From: Dyadobacter fermentans | Lineage (GTDB): Bacteria; Bacteroidota; Bacteroidia; Cytophagales; Spirosomataceae | Reading direction: 5' to 3' | NCBI RefSeq assembly: GCF_019924045.1 | Contig: NZ_JAHXBN010000007.1 | Coordinates: forward strand, 186,001-250,000 | Length of the DNA: 64,000 nt | In this document: piece by piece, positions 36,519 through 45,088 of the stretch | Layout of the letters: each line of letters starts with the position of its first letter | Numbering within the stretch: position 1 is the stretch's first letter | Notes under the pieces: model-generated | What the model was told of the DNA's origin: nothing | Databases searched by the model: none | Seen by the model: the letters and a program-made list of their open reading frames with translations, nothing else | Translations under genes and position numbers: made by a program

Positions 36519-37168
36519 CGCCGATACATAAAAGATCACTAGCCGACGAGGTAGCGAACCAGATCAAGGCCTATATCCGGTCGGGGCACTATGTGGCCGG
36601 GCAGCGGCTGCCTACCGAGCCCGAACTGATGAAGCAATACGGGGTAGGGCGGTCCTCCATTCGTGAGGCGGTCAGAATGCTGGCGAACTCCGGTTTGTTG
36701 CGCGTGCAGCAAGGATTGGGGACATTTATTAATGAGTTTGTAGAAGAAAATGAGACTTTACATCAGCGATTGAGCCGGGCAGCGGCGAGAGATATTGATG
36801 AAGTAAGGCAGCTGCTGGAAGTCAAAATTGCGCAAAAGGCAGCTCTCAACCGCACTGCAAGGCAGCTCGACGAAATAGAAGGTTTCCTGAATGAGCGGAT
36901 CCAGGCTGCTCAAGAGGGGAAGATCGAAGCGTGTATTCAGGCAGACATTAATTTTCACGTAAGCATCGCCAGGGCATCCGGCAATGAAATTCTGGCCGAT
37001 ATGTATTACGCATTTTCGTCCCGGCTGAAAAGCTGGTTTTTGGAAATCTACCCCGATACCAGTTCGTTCATTCAGACTAACGGCTTGCATAAATCCCTGT
37101 TTCTAAGCATTAAAGATGGTAATGAAGAACAGGCATTGCGGTGCGCGAGGGAAATTTTGAGACATTAA
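36509..37168 (+). CDS. GntR family (FadR-like) transcriptional regulator
   Basis: A 219-residue regulator: an N-terminal winged helix (SLADEVANQIKAYIRSGHYV, RLPTEPELMKQYGVGRSSIR, EAVRMLANSGLLRVQQGLGT) and a C-terminal all-helical FCD-type domain from about residue 90 that binds a small carboxylate, often with metal (NFHVSIARASGN, and a His near residue 200). ATG at 36509 or 36512 starts it; the frame upstream is not coding. The MFS gene starts 28 bases after its stop, and both starts carry the same 21-base element, so autoregulation and joint control of the transporter are likely. Confidence 0.9.
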   Translation: MMNTPIHKRSLADEVANQIKAYIRSGHYVAGQRLPTEPELMKQYGVGRSSIREAVRMLANSGLLRVQQGLGTFINEFVEENETLHQRLSRAAARDIDEVRQLLEVKIAQKAALNRTARQLDEIEGFLNERIQAAQEGKIEACIQADINFHVSIARASGNEILADMYYAFSSRLKSWFLEIYPDTSSFIQTNGLHKSLFLSIKDGNEEQALRCAREILRH

Positions 37169-37185
37169 ATTTTTTTAACATTAAA

Positions 37186-37206
37186 CATCAGATGATATGA
37201 CGAATA
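37186..37206. promoter_or_regulatory. Copy 2 of the 21-base element spanning the MFS start codon
   Basis: CATCAGATGATATGACGAAT plus one A, one base different from the copy at 36498-36518. It lies in the 28-base gap between the two genes and covers the ATG at 37197. Confidence 0.55.
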
Positions 37207-38408
37207 GTTCTGCCGTCGGGCAAACGCCTGCATCCGTTCTGCCGCCTGCCAAAACGGTGTATCCGATCCTGTTCGCGATCAGTTTCGCGCATTTATTGAA
37301 TGATACCATGCAGGCGGTCATCGCGTCCATTTACCCCTTGCTCAAAGTTGATTTTCACCTCAGCTTCGCCCAGATCGGCCTCGTTACACTGTGCTATCAA
37401 ATCACGGCTTCCCTTTTGCAGCCATTTGTGGGGCTTTACACAGACAAAAATCCAAAGCCCTTTTCGATTGCCGTGGGCATGGGCTTTTCGCTGATTGGTA
37501 TCCTGTCTCTGGCCTGGGCAGATTCCTTCGTGCTCGTGTTGATCGCTGTGAGCCTGATCGGCATCGGCTCATCGATTTTTCACCCGGAATCGTCGCGTAT
37601 TGCCCATTTAGCCTCCGGCGGCAAACGGGGGTTTGCTCAGTCGTTTTTCCAGCTCGGCGGCAATAGCGGCAGCGCCCTGGGACCGCTGCTGGCCGCGTTG
37701 ATAGTCGCGCCTTTCGGGCAGCATGGCATTATGTGGTTTTCGCTGGCCGCGATTATGGGCGTGATGCTGGCGATCCACATCGGGAAATGGTACAGGGGCA
37801 GTGCATCGCAGAAGACGGCCAAAACGGTGTCTGCTACACACACTTCGCTGGGTCAAAACAAGGTGGTTTTCTCGCTTGTAATCTTGCTTATCCTGATTTT
37901 CTCCAAGTATGTGTACCTGGCGGGCATGACCAGTTACTATACTTTTTTTCTCATGAATAAGTTTGGGTTGAGTATTCAGGAGTCTCAGATTCAATTATTT
38001 ATCTTCTCATCGGCCGTTGCGATCGGGACCGTCGCCGGTGGGCCGATAGGGGACCGGTTCGGACGCAAGTATGTGATCTGGACTTCGATCCTGGGTGCCG
38101 CTCCATTCACCATGCTGCTGCCGTATGCCAATTTGTTTTGGACCACCATTCTCGCGGTTTGCATTGGACTGATCATTTCATCAGCTTTTTCTGCAATTGT
38201 TGTCTACGCTCAGGAACTGGTACCCGGGAAAGTGGGGTTGATCGGCGGATTATTTTTCGGATTGTCTTTCGGTATGGGCGGGCTCGGTTCGGCCATGCTG
38301 GGTAACCTGGCCGACCACACAAGTATCGAGTACGTGTTCCAGCTTTGCGCATTTTTGCCGCTGATCGGCATTATCACCGGTCTTTTGCCGAAACTTAAAA
38401 ATGGGTGA
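37197..38408 (+). CDS. MFS transporter, fosmidomycin-resistance (Fsr) type
   Basis: A 403-residue inner-membrane protein with about 12 helices. The opening FAISFAHLLNDTMQAVIASI, with YPLLKVDFHLSFAQIGLVTL, PFVGLYTDKNPKPFS and the segment IGIGSSIFHPESSRIAHLAS, is characteristic of the Fsr branch. Members export fosmidomycin or related compounds, but many have other, unknown substrates. It is the second gene of a unit with a GntR regulator. Because GntR/FCD proteins usually sense organic acids, transport of a carboxylate or sugar acid is possible here; that part is inference. Confidence 0.88.
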   Translation: MTNSSAVGQTPASVLPPAKTVYPILFAISFAHLLNDTMQAVIASIYPLLKVDFHLSFAQIGLVTLCYQITASLLQPFVGLYTDKNPKPFSIAVGMGFSLIGILSLAWADSFVLVLIAVSLIGIGSSIFHPESSRIAHLASGGKRGFAQSFFQLGGNSGSALGPLLAALIVAPFGQHGIMWFSLAAIMGVMLAIHIGKWYRGSASQKTAKTVSATHTSLGQNKVVFSLVILLILIFSKYVYLAGMTSYYTFFLMNKFGLSIQESQIQLFIFSSAVAIGTVAGGPIGDRFGRKYVIWTSILGAAPFTMLLPYANLFWTTILAVCIGLIISSAFSAIVVYAQELVPGKVGLIGGLFFGLSFGMGGLGSAMLGNLADHTSIEYVFQLCAFLPLIGIITGLLPKLKNG

Positions 38409-38432
38409 TGGCAGCTGATTAGCACTTTCTTG

Positions 38433-38852
38433 TCAGAATTCGGATGAGGGCGCCACCCTTGGATAAACCGAAAGGTAATCCAAGGTCTTTTCAAAACCCG
38501 TATTTGCAGGTATTGAATCTGCCAATTGATGAAGTTCTGTCGATGTCATGGTGACAGCACCAATATATCCGCTTGTTACTTCCAGACCATAGAACAATGT
38601 GCCGCGATTTTCATCGAATTGGAAAAACATACATGAGCCATAAGAAAACACCTGTATTTCGTGACGCCCAAGGTGTAGCCAGCCGCCTTTAACGAGTTTG
38701 TTCAGTGCTTTTAGACCTTGTCCGCCTGCGTGGTCACATGTTTTGACATATAATATTCGCCTATGATTTCTTCGAATCAGATACCATAAACACCCAGCGA
38801 ATACAAATAGCAGTAAGCCGAGAACGAAGCCCTTTAAGATTCTCTGAATCAT
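38433..38852 (-). CDS. Hypothetical membrane-anchored protein
   Basis: A 139-residue protein I do not recognise. One hydrophobic N-terminal segment (GFVLGLLLFVFAGCLWYLI) is followed by basic residues, so the soluble part (about 35-139) may be periplasmic. It contains HLGRHEIQVFSYGSCMFFQF and ends VYPRVAPSSEF. It lies 52 bases after the small two-helix protein and is the last gene of the minus-strand run that starts at 44022. Confidence 0.6.
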   Translation of the reverse strand: MIQRILKGFVLGLLLFVFAGCLWYLIRRNHRRILYVKTCDHAGGQGLKALNKLVKGGWLHLGRHEIQVFSYGSCMFFQFDENRGTLFYGLEVTSGYIGAVTMTSTELHQLADSIPANTGFEKTLDYLSVYPRVAPSSEF

Positions 38853-38904
38853 GAATTTGGGAGGGCTACGCAGGCTTTCGTGTGCTGACCAAATTGCACG
38901 AATA

Positions 38905-39210
38905 TCATTTCGATCTTCTAACCTTGCTCAAATAAATGTCTCCTATCGCTACCGCAACAAGAACCCCAAGAACCACATACAAAGCCGGCCCTATTTTCCA
39001 GTGCTGTAATTTAAACTGTACGAGTAATAGGAGCATTGCCGCAATCGCAATCAATACTATGACGCGAGCTGTGTTTATATAAATCCTTTGCATTTGTTGA
39101 GTTGGTTTTCTATCTGTGAAATGTGCCTCAAGATAATGTATAGCCGCTAAAATATTGTATAATCTCTGGCTGATAAAAACTATTTCAACCGGAAGTAAAG
39201 AATAAGCCAT
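38905..39210 (-). CDS. Hypothetical small membrane protein
   Basis: A 101-residue protein with two hydrophobic helices at about 48-65 (VIVLIAIAAMLLLLVQF) and 73-92 (IGPALYVVLGVLVAVAIGDI) and a basic C terminus (KVRRSK). No family recognised. The N-terminal 39 residues may not be translated, since an in-frame Met (MQRIYINTAR) could start it at 39093. It begins 7 bases after the TonB receptor gene. Confidence 0.5.
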   Translation of the reverse strand: MAYSLLPVEIVFISQRLYNILAAIHYLEAHFTDRKPTQQMQRIYINTARVIVLIAIAAMLLLLVQFKLQHWKIGPALYVVLGVLVAVAIGDIYLSKVRRSK

Positions 39211-39217
39211 TTCAATA

Positions 39218-41857
39218 TCAAAAAGGAAATCTTACGCCGGTCGTTACCTGTCGCGGCCTGAGCCGAAAGCCGCTTTCAGCTATTGTGAATGCAGAATTTA
39301 CGATCGACAGATAGTTTTGTGCATTCGTTAGATTCGTTCCTCTGATTTCGAGATCGATTTTCCTTTTTCCAAAAGTATAGCGGTAACGAAAGTTCAGATA
39401 AAGTTGGTTTTGACTTGCGCTTCCCCGCGTGGCATAGCGTTCGATGTCTAATCGCAATGCATTAGCCTTACCCGGATAAATGTCGATGGCCAACAGCAGC
39501 TGCGAAATGCTCGACGTTTTTTGACGCTGATCGGCGACGCGATTTTGAAAAAAGTGGGTATTGCCCGAAAGTTCCACGCCTAGATAACTCGTGAATAAGG
39601 TCGAGCCGGACAATCCCAAGCGATAATTCCTGTTTCGAACCGCGACTTGGCGATCAGTCACGACCTGTTCGGAGCGGGTAAAGCCGACGTCGCTGTTCAG
39701 TTTAAGGGAAGTTTTGATCCCGCCAAAATACTTGCCGATACCTAAATGGACGTCCCGCGAAAGCTGGGTGTTGTTATTCAGTACAAAAGTAAGTTCCGCA
39801 GCACCCGTCGAATCAATGCTTGTGCGGTATTGCAAGTTGTTGATGATCCGCATCACAGAACCTGCCAGATTTATAAAAATCAGCGAAAGCGGGTTCTTAT
39901 AGTTAATTCCGATCCTGCCTAGCAGAATCCTGTTTACCGGAACGGCTCCCTGGGCTTTCTGTACATTTCTGTACGACCTCAGAATGAAGCCGCTGTACAC
40001 TTGCGACGGGTTTCCGAAGTCGTATGAGTAGCTCAGGGCAGATGTGAAGTCCGTATATTCCGTGGCCCTGTACCTTGCTGTCAGCGAAGGCTCGAATGCG
40101 AGTTGCGTCTGCTTTTGATGGCTATTTTGTGTGAAATCCGAGACCCTGAATGCGTACATTCTGAACGGCAGATTGAGTTCTATCTGCCATTTTGAGGACT
40201 CGTAGTAGCCGCCTACTTGTGCAAACGGAGCCAGATACAGGTACTTCAAATCGTTTCGAAATGCATTGCCGTGTGTCCTCGTACTGTCGCCGGCTTGGGT
40301 ACTCATCGCGCTTTCGAATTGATGATTTTGGAAGTTCAAGCCAGCCATCGGCGTGAATGCGACTCGTGCAAATTGCCTGGTAAAGCTGATTGAGTTTCTG
40401 GCATCAAGTTCGGTTGTAAAGACATCCTGGGAAATTGATTGCAAACTTTTGCCCGCATTAAACAGGTCGGGAAAAACGCCGGGACGAACTGCCAGCGTTT
40501 CGGGCCGGCGGTTGTAAACCGTTCGGGAGTTGATGTTTAACAGCTGCTTGCCAGCATGTGTAATGATAGAAAGACTGTTTTGCAGCTGCGTTTGTCTGGC
40601 CGTCAGTTGCTGATCTGTTTGAAGCTGATTCCGGCTTAATTTACCGTCTCCATCTATTTGCCCGAACTGTCCGCTGGTATTATTTTTCAGAAAGAGCCGT
40701 TCGGTGTTCTTTTCAATTAGCAGATTCGCATTGAGCGCCTTTGTGTCGGAGCGGTTCGCGATCTGTTCGTCGATTTCGACAATGCCGCCGGGTGTTAGCA
40801 GTCGCGTATAATTCCTTCCGGCTTGTTGTTGCACCTCATCCCGTATCCCCAGGCCTAATTTCAGTTCGGTTTGGTTTCTGGTTTTTTTGATCAGGTTCAA
40901 TGAGGCGAGGTGAGACCTGTTGTCGAGCCACCGATCCGGGCTGATGCTTGGGGTATTCAACGACTGGATGCTCAACGCCGGAGCCGGAATATTTGCTTGC
41001 GACGATTTTGTCAAGATATCCAGCTGCCTGGAAAGGTCCGTTCCGGTATTGTTGCTTTGCACACTGGTAATTGCCTGGAAGCTTCGTTTGAATATCATGG
41101 GGGTTATATTTACATCCCAGAGGGCCGGACTGAGCCCGACGCCCACCTTGGCGCTTCCCGTTGTCGTAACCTTTTTGAGCTGAATGTTCAGTGATGCTTT
41201 TTCCGAAAATACTTTCGATTTCAAAATTTTGATCGGTTGGTCGTTCTCCATCACCTGTACTTTACTGACTGCGGCGGCCGGCAGGTTCTCATTGGCAAGA
41301 TTGTATCGTCCCTCCAAGAGGTCGAGTCCGTTGATGTAGTATTTATCAATCGGATTTCCCTGGTAAACAATTTGACCGTTTTCTTTTATCTCTATCCCAG
41401 GCATACGTTTGATAACGTCGGCGATTGTCCGGTCACCTTCCGCCTGGAAAGCGCTAACCCGGTAGTCGATCGTATCTTTTCGCAGAATAATGGGAGGTGC
41501 TCTGACTGTCAGTTCTTGCAGTTTTAATGCGCTTTCTTTTAAAACCAACTGTGTAGACTGTGATCTGTTGGGGACCAGGAACAGTCCCGCTTCGAAACCC
41601 AGGCGCGTCGCTTTTATCGCCAGGGTATCGACGGCGAGAGCTGTCTTCAAGGTGAAACTCCCGTCATGATCACTGAATGTGAATGCGGATATCGTGTTGT
41701 TTTTGTCGAGGATTGCGATGTTCGCGTTGGGAATAAGTGTGCCACGCTCGTCCATCACCTTGCCCGATATAGTTGTCTGGGCGTAAGAGTGGTAGCACCC
41801 GATCCGAATGAAAAGAACAAGGGCTGAGATGAATCGCTTGGCTGGTCCAATTTTCAA
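39218..41857 (-). CDS. TonB-dependent receptor with carboxypeptidase-like N-terminal domain (GLPGLI partner)
   Basis: An 879-residue outer-membrane protein. The signal peptide ends HSYAQ near residue 27; a CarboxypepD_reg-like domain covers 28-110 (TISGKVMDERGTLIPNANIA), a plug 130-230 (DVIKRMPGIEIKENGQIVYQ, GNPIDKYYINGLDLLEGRYN), then a long barrel ending RQVTTGVRFPF. It lacks the STN domain and the SusC signature. The start is a TTG whose last bases overlap the TGA stop of the GLPGLI gene, so translation is probably coupled. GLPGLI proteins are often encoded beside receptors of this type. The ligand is unknown. Confidence 0.87.
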   Translation of the reverse strand: MKIGPAKRFISALVLFIRIGCYHSYAQTTISGKVMDERGTLIPNANIAILDKNNTISAFTFSDHDGSFTLKTALAVDTLAIKATRLGFEAGLFLVPNRSQSTQLVLKESALKLQELTVRAPPIILRKDTIDYRVSAFQAEGDRTIADVIKRMPGIEIKENGQIVYQGNPIDKYYINGLDLLEGRYNLANENLPAAAVSKVQVMENDQPIKILKSKVFSEKASLNIQLKKVTTTGSAKVGVGLSPALWDVNITPMIFKRSFQAITSVQSNNTGTDLSRQLDILTKSSQANIPAPALSIQSLNTPSISPDRWLDNRSHLASLNLIKKTRNQTELKLGLGIRDEVQQQAGRNYTRLLTPGGIVEIDEQIANRSDTKALNANLLIEKNTERLFLKNNTSGQFGQIDGDGKLSRNQLQTDQQLTARQTQLQNSLSIITHAGKQLLNINSRTVYNRRPETLAVRPGVFPDLFNAGKSLQSISQDVFTTELDARNSISFTRQFARVAFTPMAGLNFQNHQFESAMSTQAGDSTRTHGNAFRNDLKYLYLAPFAQVGGYYESSKWQIELNLPFRMYAFRVSDFTQNSHQKQTQLAFEPSLTARYRATEYTDFTSALSYSYDFGNPSQVYSGFILRSYRNVQKAQGAVPVNRILLGRIGINYKNPLSLIFINLAGSVMRIINNLQYRTSIDSTGAAELTFVLNNNTQLSRDVHLGIGKYFGGIKTSLKLNSDVGFTRSEQVVTDRQVAVRNRNYRLGLSGSTLFTSYLGVELSGNTHFFQNRVADQRQKTSSISQLLLAIDIYPGKANALRLDIERYATRGSASQNQLYLNFRYRYTFGKRKIDLEIRGTNLTNAQNYLSIVNSAFTIAESGFRLRPRQVTTGVRFPF

Positions 41858-42672
41858 TGGATAAAAAACTCAATCGGGTTGTTGTCGGATTTGATTTTTT
41901 GCTGCACTCGTTGGGCCACTTCGCTTCGGCCCGATGTGAAAACGACGCCGGATTGTTCGGCAACGCCGATGGGGTTTGCGCGGTATTCGTCGCGTTTTCT
42001 GAAAAATGTCCGTTTGTCCGTTTTAGTGACGTTGAGCGGTGTTGTATCACGCATTTCGCGCCGCGACTGCTTCAAGCCATTTAAAACAAAGTCGTATTGT
42101 TTTTTTGCATCCGTGAGGCGGATTATCAGACCGGGCAGTCCGCAAAATTTGTATGGCCCTTCGCTGACCGGCACCGCTTCCGTGAACCAGGCTTCCCATG
42201 TCCTCCCGCCAAATTCCGTGGTGGCCCGTTGAGCCGGATAGCCGGCAATCGTCTTAGTGTCTGGCGTTAAAGCCCATTGCAAATGGCCCTGAGTTTCGGT
42301 GTACGAAAAGTAATCGTGATAAACCCGGTCTGTTGTTTGGATCGCATTGCAGCCGTGTTTGACAATGTTGAAGTCGAAATCCGTCCGATGCTGTTGTAGA
42401 AATGCAATCAGGTTATGGCGGTCCGCGCGGTCGCTGCTCGCCGAGATCGCTGAATCCTGCAAATACCTGTTTTGGCTTTTGAAAAGGGATTGCTCCTGAT
42501 TGATGAAAAGCAAAAACGATTCCGTTTTGGGAATGGTGCTGGTGCTATCAGGATAAAATGTCAGCTGGAAAGTACACGTGATGTCATAAGAAACGATGGG
42601 CGACACTTTATCCTGGCCTATTGCAAATTCACAGGCCAACATCAGGAATGCGATACAAGCAAATCGTAACAT
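41854..42672 (-). CDS. GLPGLI family protein
   Basis: A 272-residue exported protein (signal peptide ending CEFAIGQ). The family signature is exact: FCGLPGLIIRLTDAKKQYDF near residue 180. It is known only from Bacteroidota and has no agreed function. The middle carries ALTPDTKTIAGYPAQRATTE and WEAWFTEAVPVSEGPY, normal for the family. It overlaps the start of the TonB receptor gene, which points to a shared envelope role. Confidence 0.93.
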   Translation of the reverse strand: MLRFACIAFLMLACEFAIGQDKVSPIVSYDITCTFQLTFYPDSTSTIPKTESFLLFINQEQSLFKSQNRYLQDSAISASSDRADRHNLIAFLQQHRTDFDFNIVKHGCNAIQTTDRVYHDYFSYTETQGHLQWALTPDTKTIAGYPAQRATTEFGGRTWEAWFTEAVPVSEGPYKFCGLPGLIIRLTDAKKQYDFVLNGLKQSRREMRDTTPLNVTKTDKRTFFRKRDEYRANPIGVAEQSGVVFTSGRSEVAQRVQQKIKSDNNPIEFFIH

Positions 42673-42734
42673 ATCAGATACTTTATGTTTTAAGTATGGA
42701 TATATTATAATTTACTTATAGTTCACCCCTTTGT

Positions 42735-43127
42735 TTACGGACATTCAATTCCACTCACGCCATCATAGACAACCATTTTCGCCGGTGCGATATTGGCGTT
42801 GCAGTAACCGACGGCCTTGTTTTGTCGTTCGGCTTCGGAGTCGTAATGAAATTGCAATTGGAAAACCGTGTCCCGCTTTATCAGCGATTTCGGAAGGTTT
42901 ATGACTGCTGCCACATAGAATTCGCCCTGGCTGTCCCCGCTCAGCCTGGTGGCGTACGAGGTCGGTTTCAGGAGCCGGACCAGATGCGTTTCTGTTTTAG
43001 TCGGACAGTACTCTGTGAGGTAAACGGCCGGGATGCATTGGATGCCTGATACTGGTTCTGTTTTATCTTTGTCGCAGCCAAGCAAGGCCAGGGCTGCGAC
43101 TAGTGTCAGCAGGCTATTTTTTTTCAT
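42735..43127 (-). CDS. Hypothetical lipoprotein
   Basis: A 130-residue lipoprotein (LLTLVAALALLGCDKDK, Cys near residue 18) that I do not recognise. It has four further Cys (IQCIPAVYLTEYC, GYCNANI and the last-but-one residue), which could form disulphides in the periplasm. Its start overlaps the end of the YD-repeat-like gene by 14 bases, so the two are co-transcribed, and the GLPGLI gene follows after 62 bases. Confidence 0.7.
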   Translation of the reverse strand: MKKNSLLTLVAALALLGCDKDKTEPVSGIQCIPAVYLTEYCPTKTETHLVRLLKPTSYATRLSGDSQGEFYVAAVINLPKSLIKRDTVFQLQFHYDSEAERQNKAVGYCNANIAPAKMVVYDGVSGIECP

Positions 43128-44022
43128 ATTCGTAGCGGATCATACCTATTTCAGTAAAACCCCAGGTAGGCGAGTACCGTATTTCCTCCCGAAGCAGTTT
43201 CCCATAATATTTTCTTTTACTCTCCAGATTGGTGCAGATCAAAGTCCGGATCTGGTTGCCGGCGACATCGAACTCATAGGTTCGTCCGGATCTCACATTG
43301 CCGGCTGCGTTCTGATATGTTTCCGACGACGGCAGCGTATTGTTGCCCGTATATTCGGTAATGGTAATCAATTCGAGCGCATTCCGATGATCGAAACGCT
43401 CTGTCCTGATCAGGCGGTTCTGGTTATCGTAGGTGTAGTTCTCGGTGTTAGATAGCTCATTGTTATACATATACACCTGCATTTTGCTGACATTTCCGTC
43501 GCCGTCAAAATTGTATTTATAGTGGTGATGTTTGCCTAGTGATTGCGACCAGGTATAAGTTTCGGCGAGTTTTCGGTTGGCATACACATAGTGGACAGAT
43601 TGCAGCGATGTACCGCTGGCGTCCACCGCTTCTTCCTGCGTGAGCAGGCCGCCCTCGTAGGTATAGGTGATCGTTCTGGCCAAAGTTAGGCTGTTTGTGA
43701 CGCCGTCGTACACTTTTTGGGTCGCCATCCGGCCGCTACGGTAGGTATATTCCTTGTAGGTCGTGAGCTGGTCGGGAGCGCTGTACATAGCCTCGCGCGT
43801 GAGATTTCCCTCGGTGTCGTAGGTGAAGAGCACGTACCCGCCAGGCTCCTTGGAATCCGATTTACCGAAATTGAGGATTTTCGTCAACCGGTAGTGATCT
43901 GTGTTGTAAATGCCCGTATCGCCTTCATTGGGTCCGGGCGGTCCTTGAAAGGTTTCTATTTCCTTGTTTTTACAAGAAACCAGGAAATGCATGATGATGG
44001 CCAGGTAATAAAGCTTTTTCAT
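43114..44022 (-). CDS. Lipoprotein with RHS/YD-like repeats
   Basis: A 302-residue lipoprotein (YLAIIMHFLVSCKN, Cys about residue 17). About nine short motifs of the type 'Y.YDGDGN..K...Y' recur every 20-30 residues (LFTYDTEGNLTREAMY, YKYNFDGDGNVSKMQVYMY, NYTYDNQNRLIRTERF, YEFDVAGNQIRTLI). These are like the YD strands of RHS/teneurin shells, but the protein is far too short for a toxin cocoon and has no C-terminal toxin or immunity gene. It probably forms a small beta-sheet surface protein. It is the first gene of the minus-strand run. Confidence 0.75.
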   Translation of the reverse strand: MKKLYYLAIIMHFLVSCKNKEIETFQGPPGPNEGDTGIYNTDHYRLTKILNFGKSDSKEPGGYVLFTYDTEGNLTREAMYSAPDQLTTYKEYTYRSGRMATQKVYDGVTNSLTLARTITYTYEGGLLTQEEAVDASGTSLQSVHYVYANRKLAETYTWSQSLGKHHHYKYNFDGDGNVSKMQVYMYNNELSNTENYTYDNQNRLIRTERFDHRNALELITITEYTGNNTLPSSETYQNAAGNVRSGRTYEFDVAGNQIRTLICTNLESKRKYYGKLLREEIRYSPTWGFTEIGMIRYEYEKK

Positions 44023-44138
44023 AGCGAACGATTTGAATACAACGCCTTAAGAGACACTAAAAGTCATGTAACCGTTGTAACACAAATCAGACGCAAGAAC
44101 TTTCCCCTCGCTTTTTAGCCACCCGATTCACCCCGAGG

Positions 44139-44160
44139 GCGGGCTAGCTTACTAACCCGC
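44139..44160 (-). terminator. Hairpin just after the Rnk/GreA-like gene
   Basis: GCGGGCTAG at 44139-44147 pairs with CTAACCCGC at 44152-44160 (one wobble, 4-base loop), starting two bases past the stop. No clear U tract follows, so termination is only probable. Confidence 0.45.
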
Positions 44161-44162
44161 AT

Positions 44163-44549
44163 TCAGGCAGAACGTACGTCCAGGATCTTTAACTTCCGTA
44201 TCCCGGCAGGCATTTTCCACTCTACGGTTTCGCCCTTGCAAAGCCCGATCAATGCGGCGCCCATCGGGGTAAGGATGGATATTTTCTGTTGTTTAATATC
44301 CGCCAGATTGGGCATGACGATACTGAATTCCATTTCCCTGTTGGTGGTCAATTCCAAAACTTTTACTTGTGAATTGAGACGGATACTATCCTCGGGAAGT
44401 TGATCATCTTCAACGACTATCGCCCGGTTCAGCTCGTAGGCGAGTGACATTTCGCTCGCGGCGGGGCTGTCCGAGAAGTTGCTCGCAAACTGTTTGAGAA
44501 GGCGAAAATCATTTTTTCCAAGTATAACAGGGCTTGTGTTGCTGCTCAT
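44163..44549 (-). CDS. GreA/GreB C-terminal-domain protein, Rnk-like
   Basis: A 128-residue protein. Residues 50-125 match the FKBP-like C-terminal domain of GreA/GreB (RLNSQVKVLELTTNREMEFS, ILTPMGAALIGLCKGETVEW, KMPAGIRKLKILDV). The long N-terminal coiled coil needed for transcript cleavage is missing and replaced by about 40 residues, as in Rnk (regulator of nucleoside diphosphate kinase), which binds RNA polymerase. Such proteins are common in Bacteroidota. The start is ATG at 44549. Confidence 0.85.
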   Translation of the reverse strand: MSSNTSPVILGKNDFRLLKQFASNFSDSPAASEMSLAYELNRAIVVEDDQLPEDSIRLNSQVKVLELTTNREMEFSIVMPNLADIKQQKISILTPMGAALIGLCKGETVEWKMPAGIRKLKILDVRSA

Positions 44550-44699
44550 GATGTGTCTGGGTTTGTTGGTTGTCCACGAAGTGGTTTCAAAATGAAAGGG
44601 TTCAGGAATAGTCGGCCGCAGTCCGCCGCAACTCCGGGGAGGTACGATGGAACCGCGGCCAATGATAGCGTTATGTGTTTGATGCTGAGTGCCCGGGCG

Positions 44700-45047
44700 C
44701 TATTTCGCGGGGGAAGTATTTTGCAGGTCAGACCAGTATTGGTTAACAAAAATCCGCTCCTGCCGCGACAGGCCTTCATTCGCCTTGGTAAGCCGGGCCA
44801 AAATTCTGAGGAATCGTTCGGTGGCTGTTTTATAAGAGTTTGCCGTCCGGTTTCCGACCTGGCCTTGCCGCTGTATGGTCCCCGTTTTGTCAAGGACCAC
44901 CGCATTCTCACGGATGAAGTTTGTTATGATCGACATATCGGGCCAATGATGTTGCAAACCAGCTTCCTGCTGGTGGCCGTGTGTGCTGAAAAGTTGCTGG
45001 ATTTTTTCCAGTGCCGGTGAAATTCCTATTTTATCCATGCATTCCAA
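44700..45047 (-). CDS. Hypothetical protein
   Basis: A 115-residue, mainly helical protein with no signal peptide. I do not recognise it. It has HGHQQEAGLQHHWPDMSIIT, ENAVVLDKTGTIQRQGQVGN and ERFLRILARLTKANEGLSRQ; the polar, charged make-up suggests a soluble cytoplasmic protein. A second Met (residue 4) is an equally good start. An overlapping frame at 44546-44911 on the same strand is less protein-like. It lies 41 bases after the DUF932-like gene. Confidence 0.55.
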   Translation of the reverse strand: MECMDKIGISPALEKIQQLFSTHGHQQEAGLQHHWPDMSIITNFIRENAVVLDKTGTIQRQGQVGNRTANSYKTATERFLRILARLTKANEGLSRQERIFVNQYWSDLQNTSPAK

Positions 45048-45088
45048 ATCGTTTGATGCTCACTACTTATCCTCGCTTACTGATAGGG

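Noticed and set aside
44546..44911. 121-codon frame between the Rnk-like gene and its neighbour
   Set aside because: It overlaps the more protein-like frame at 44700-45047 on the same strand and is Arg/Pro-rich.
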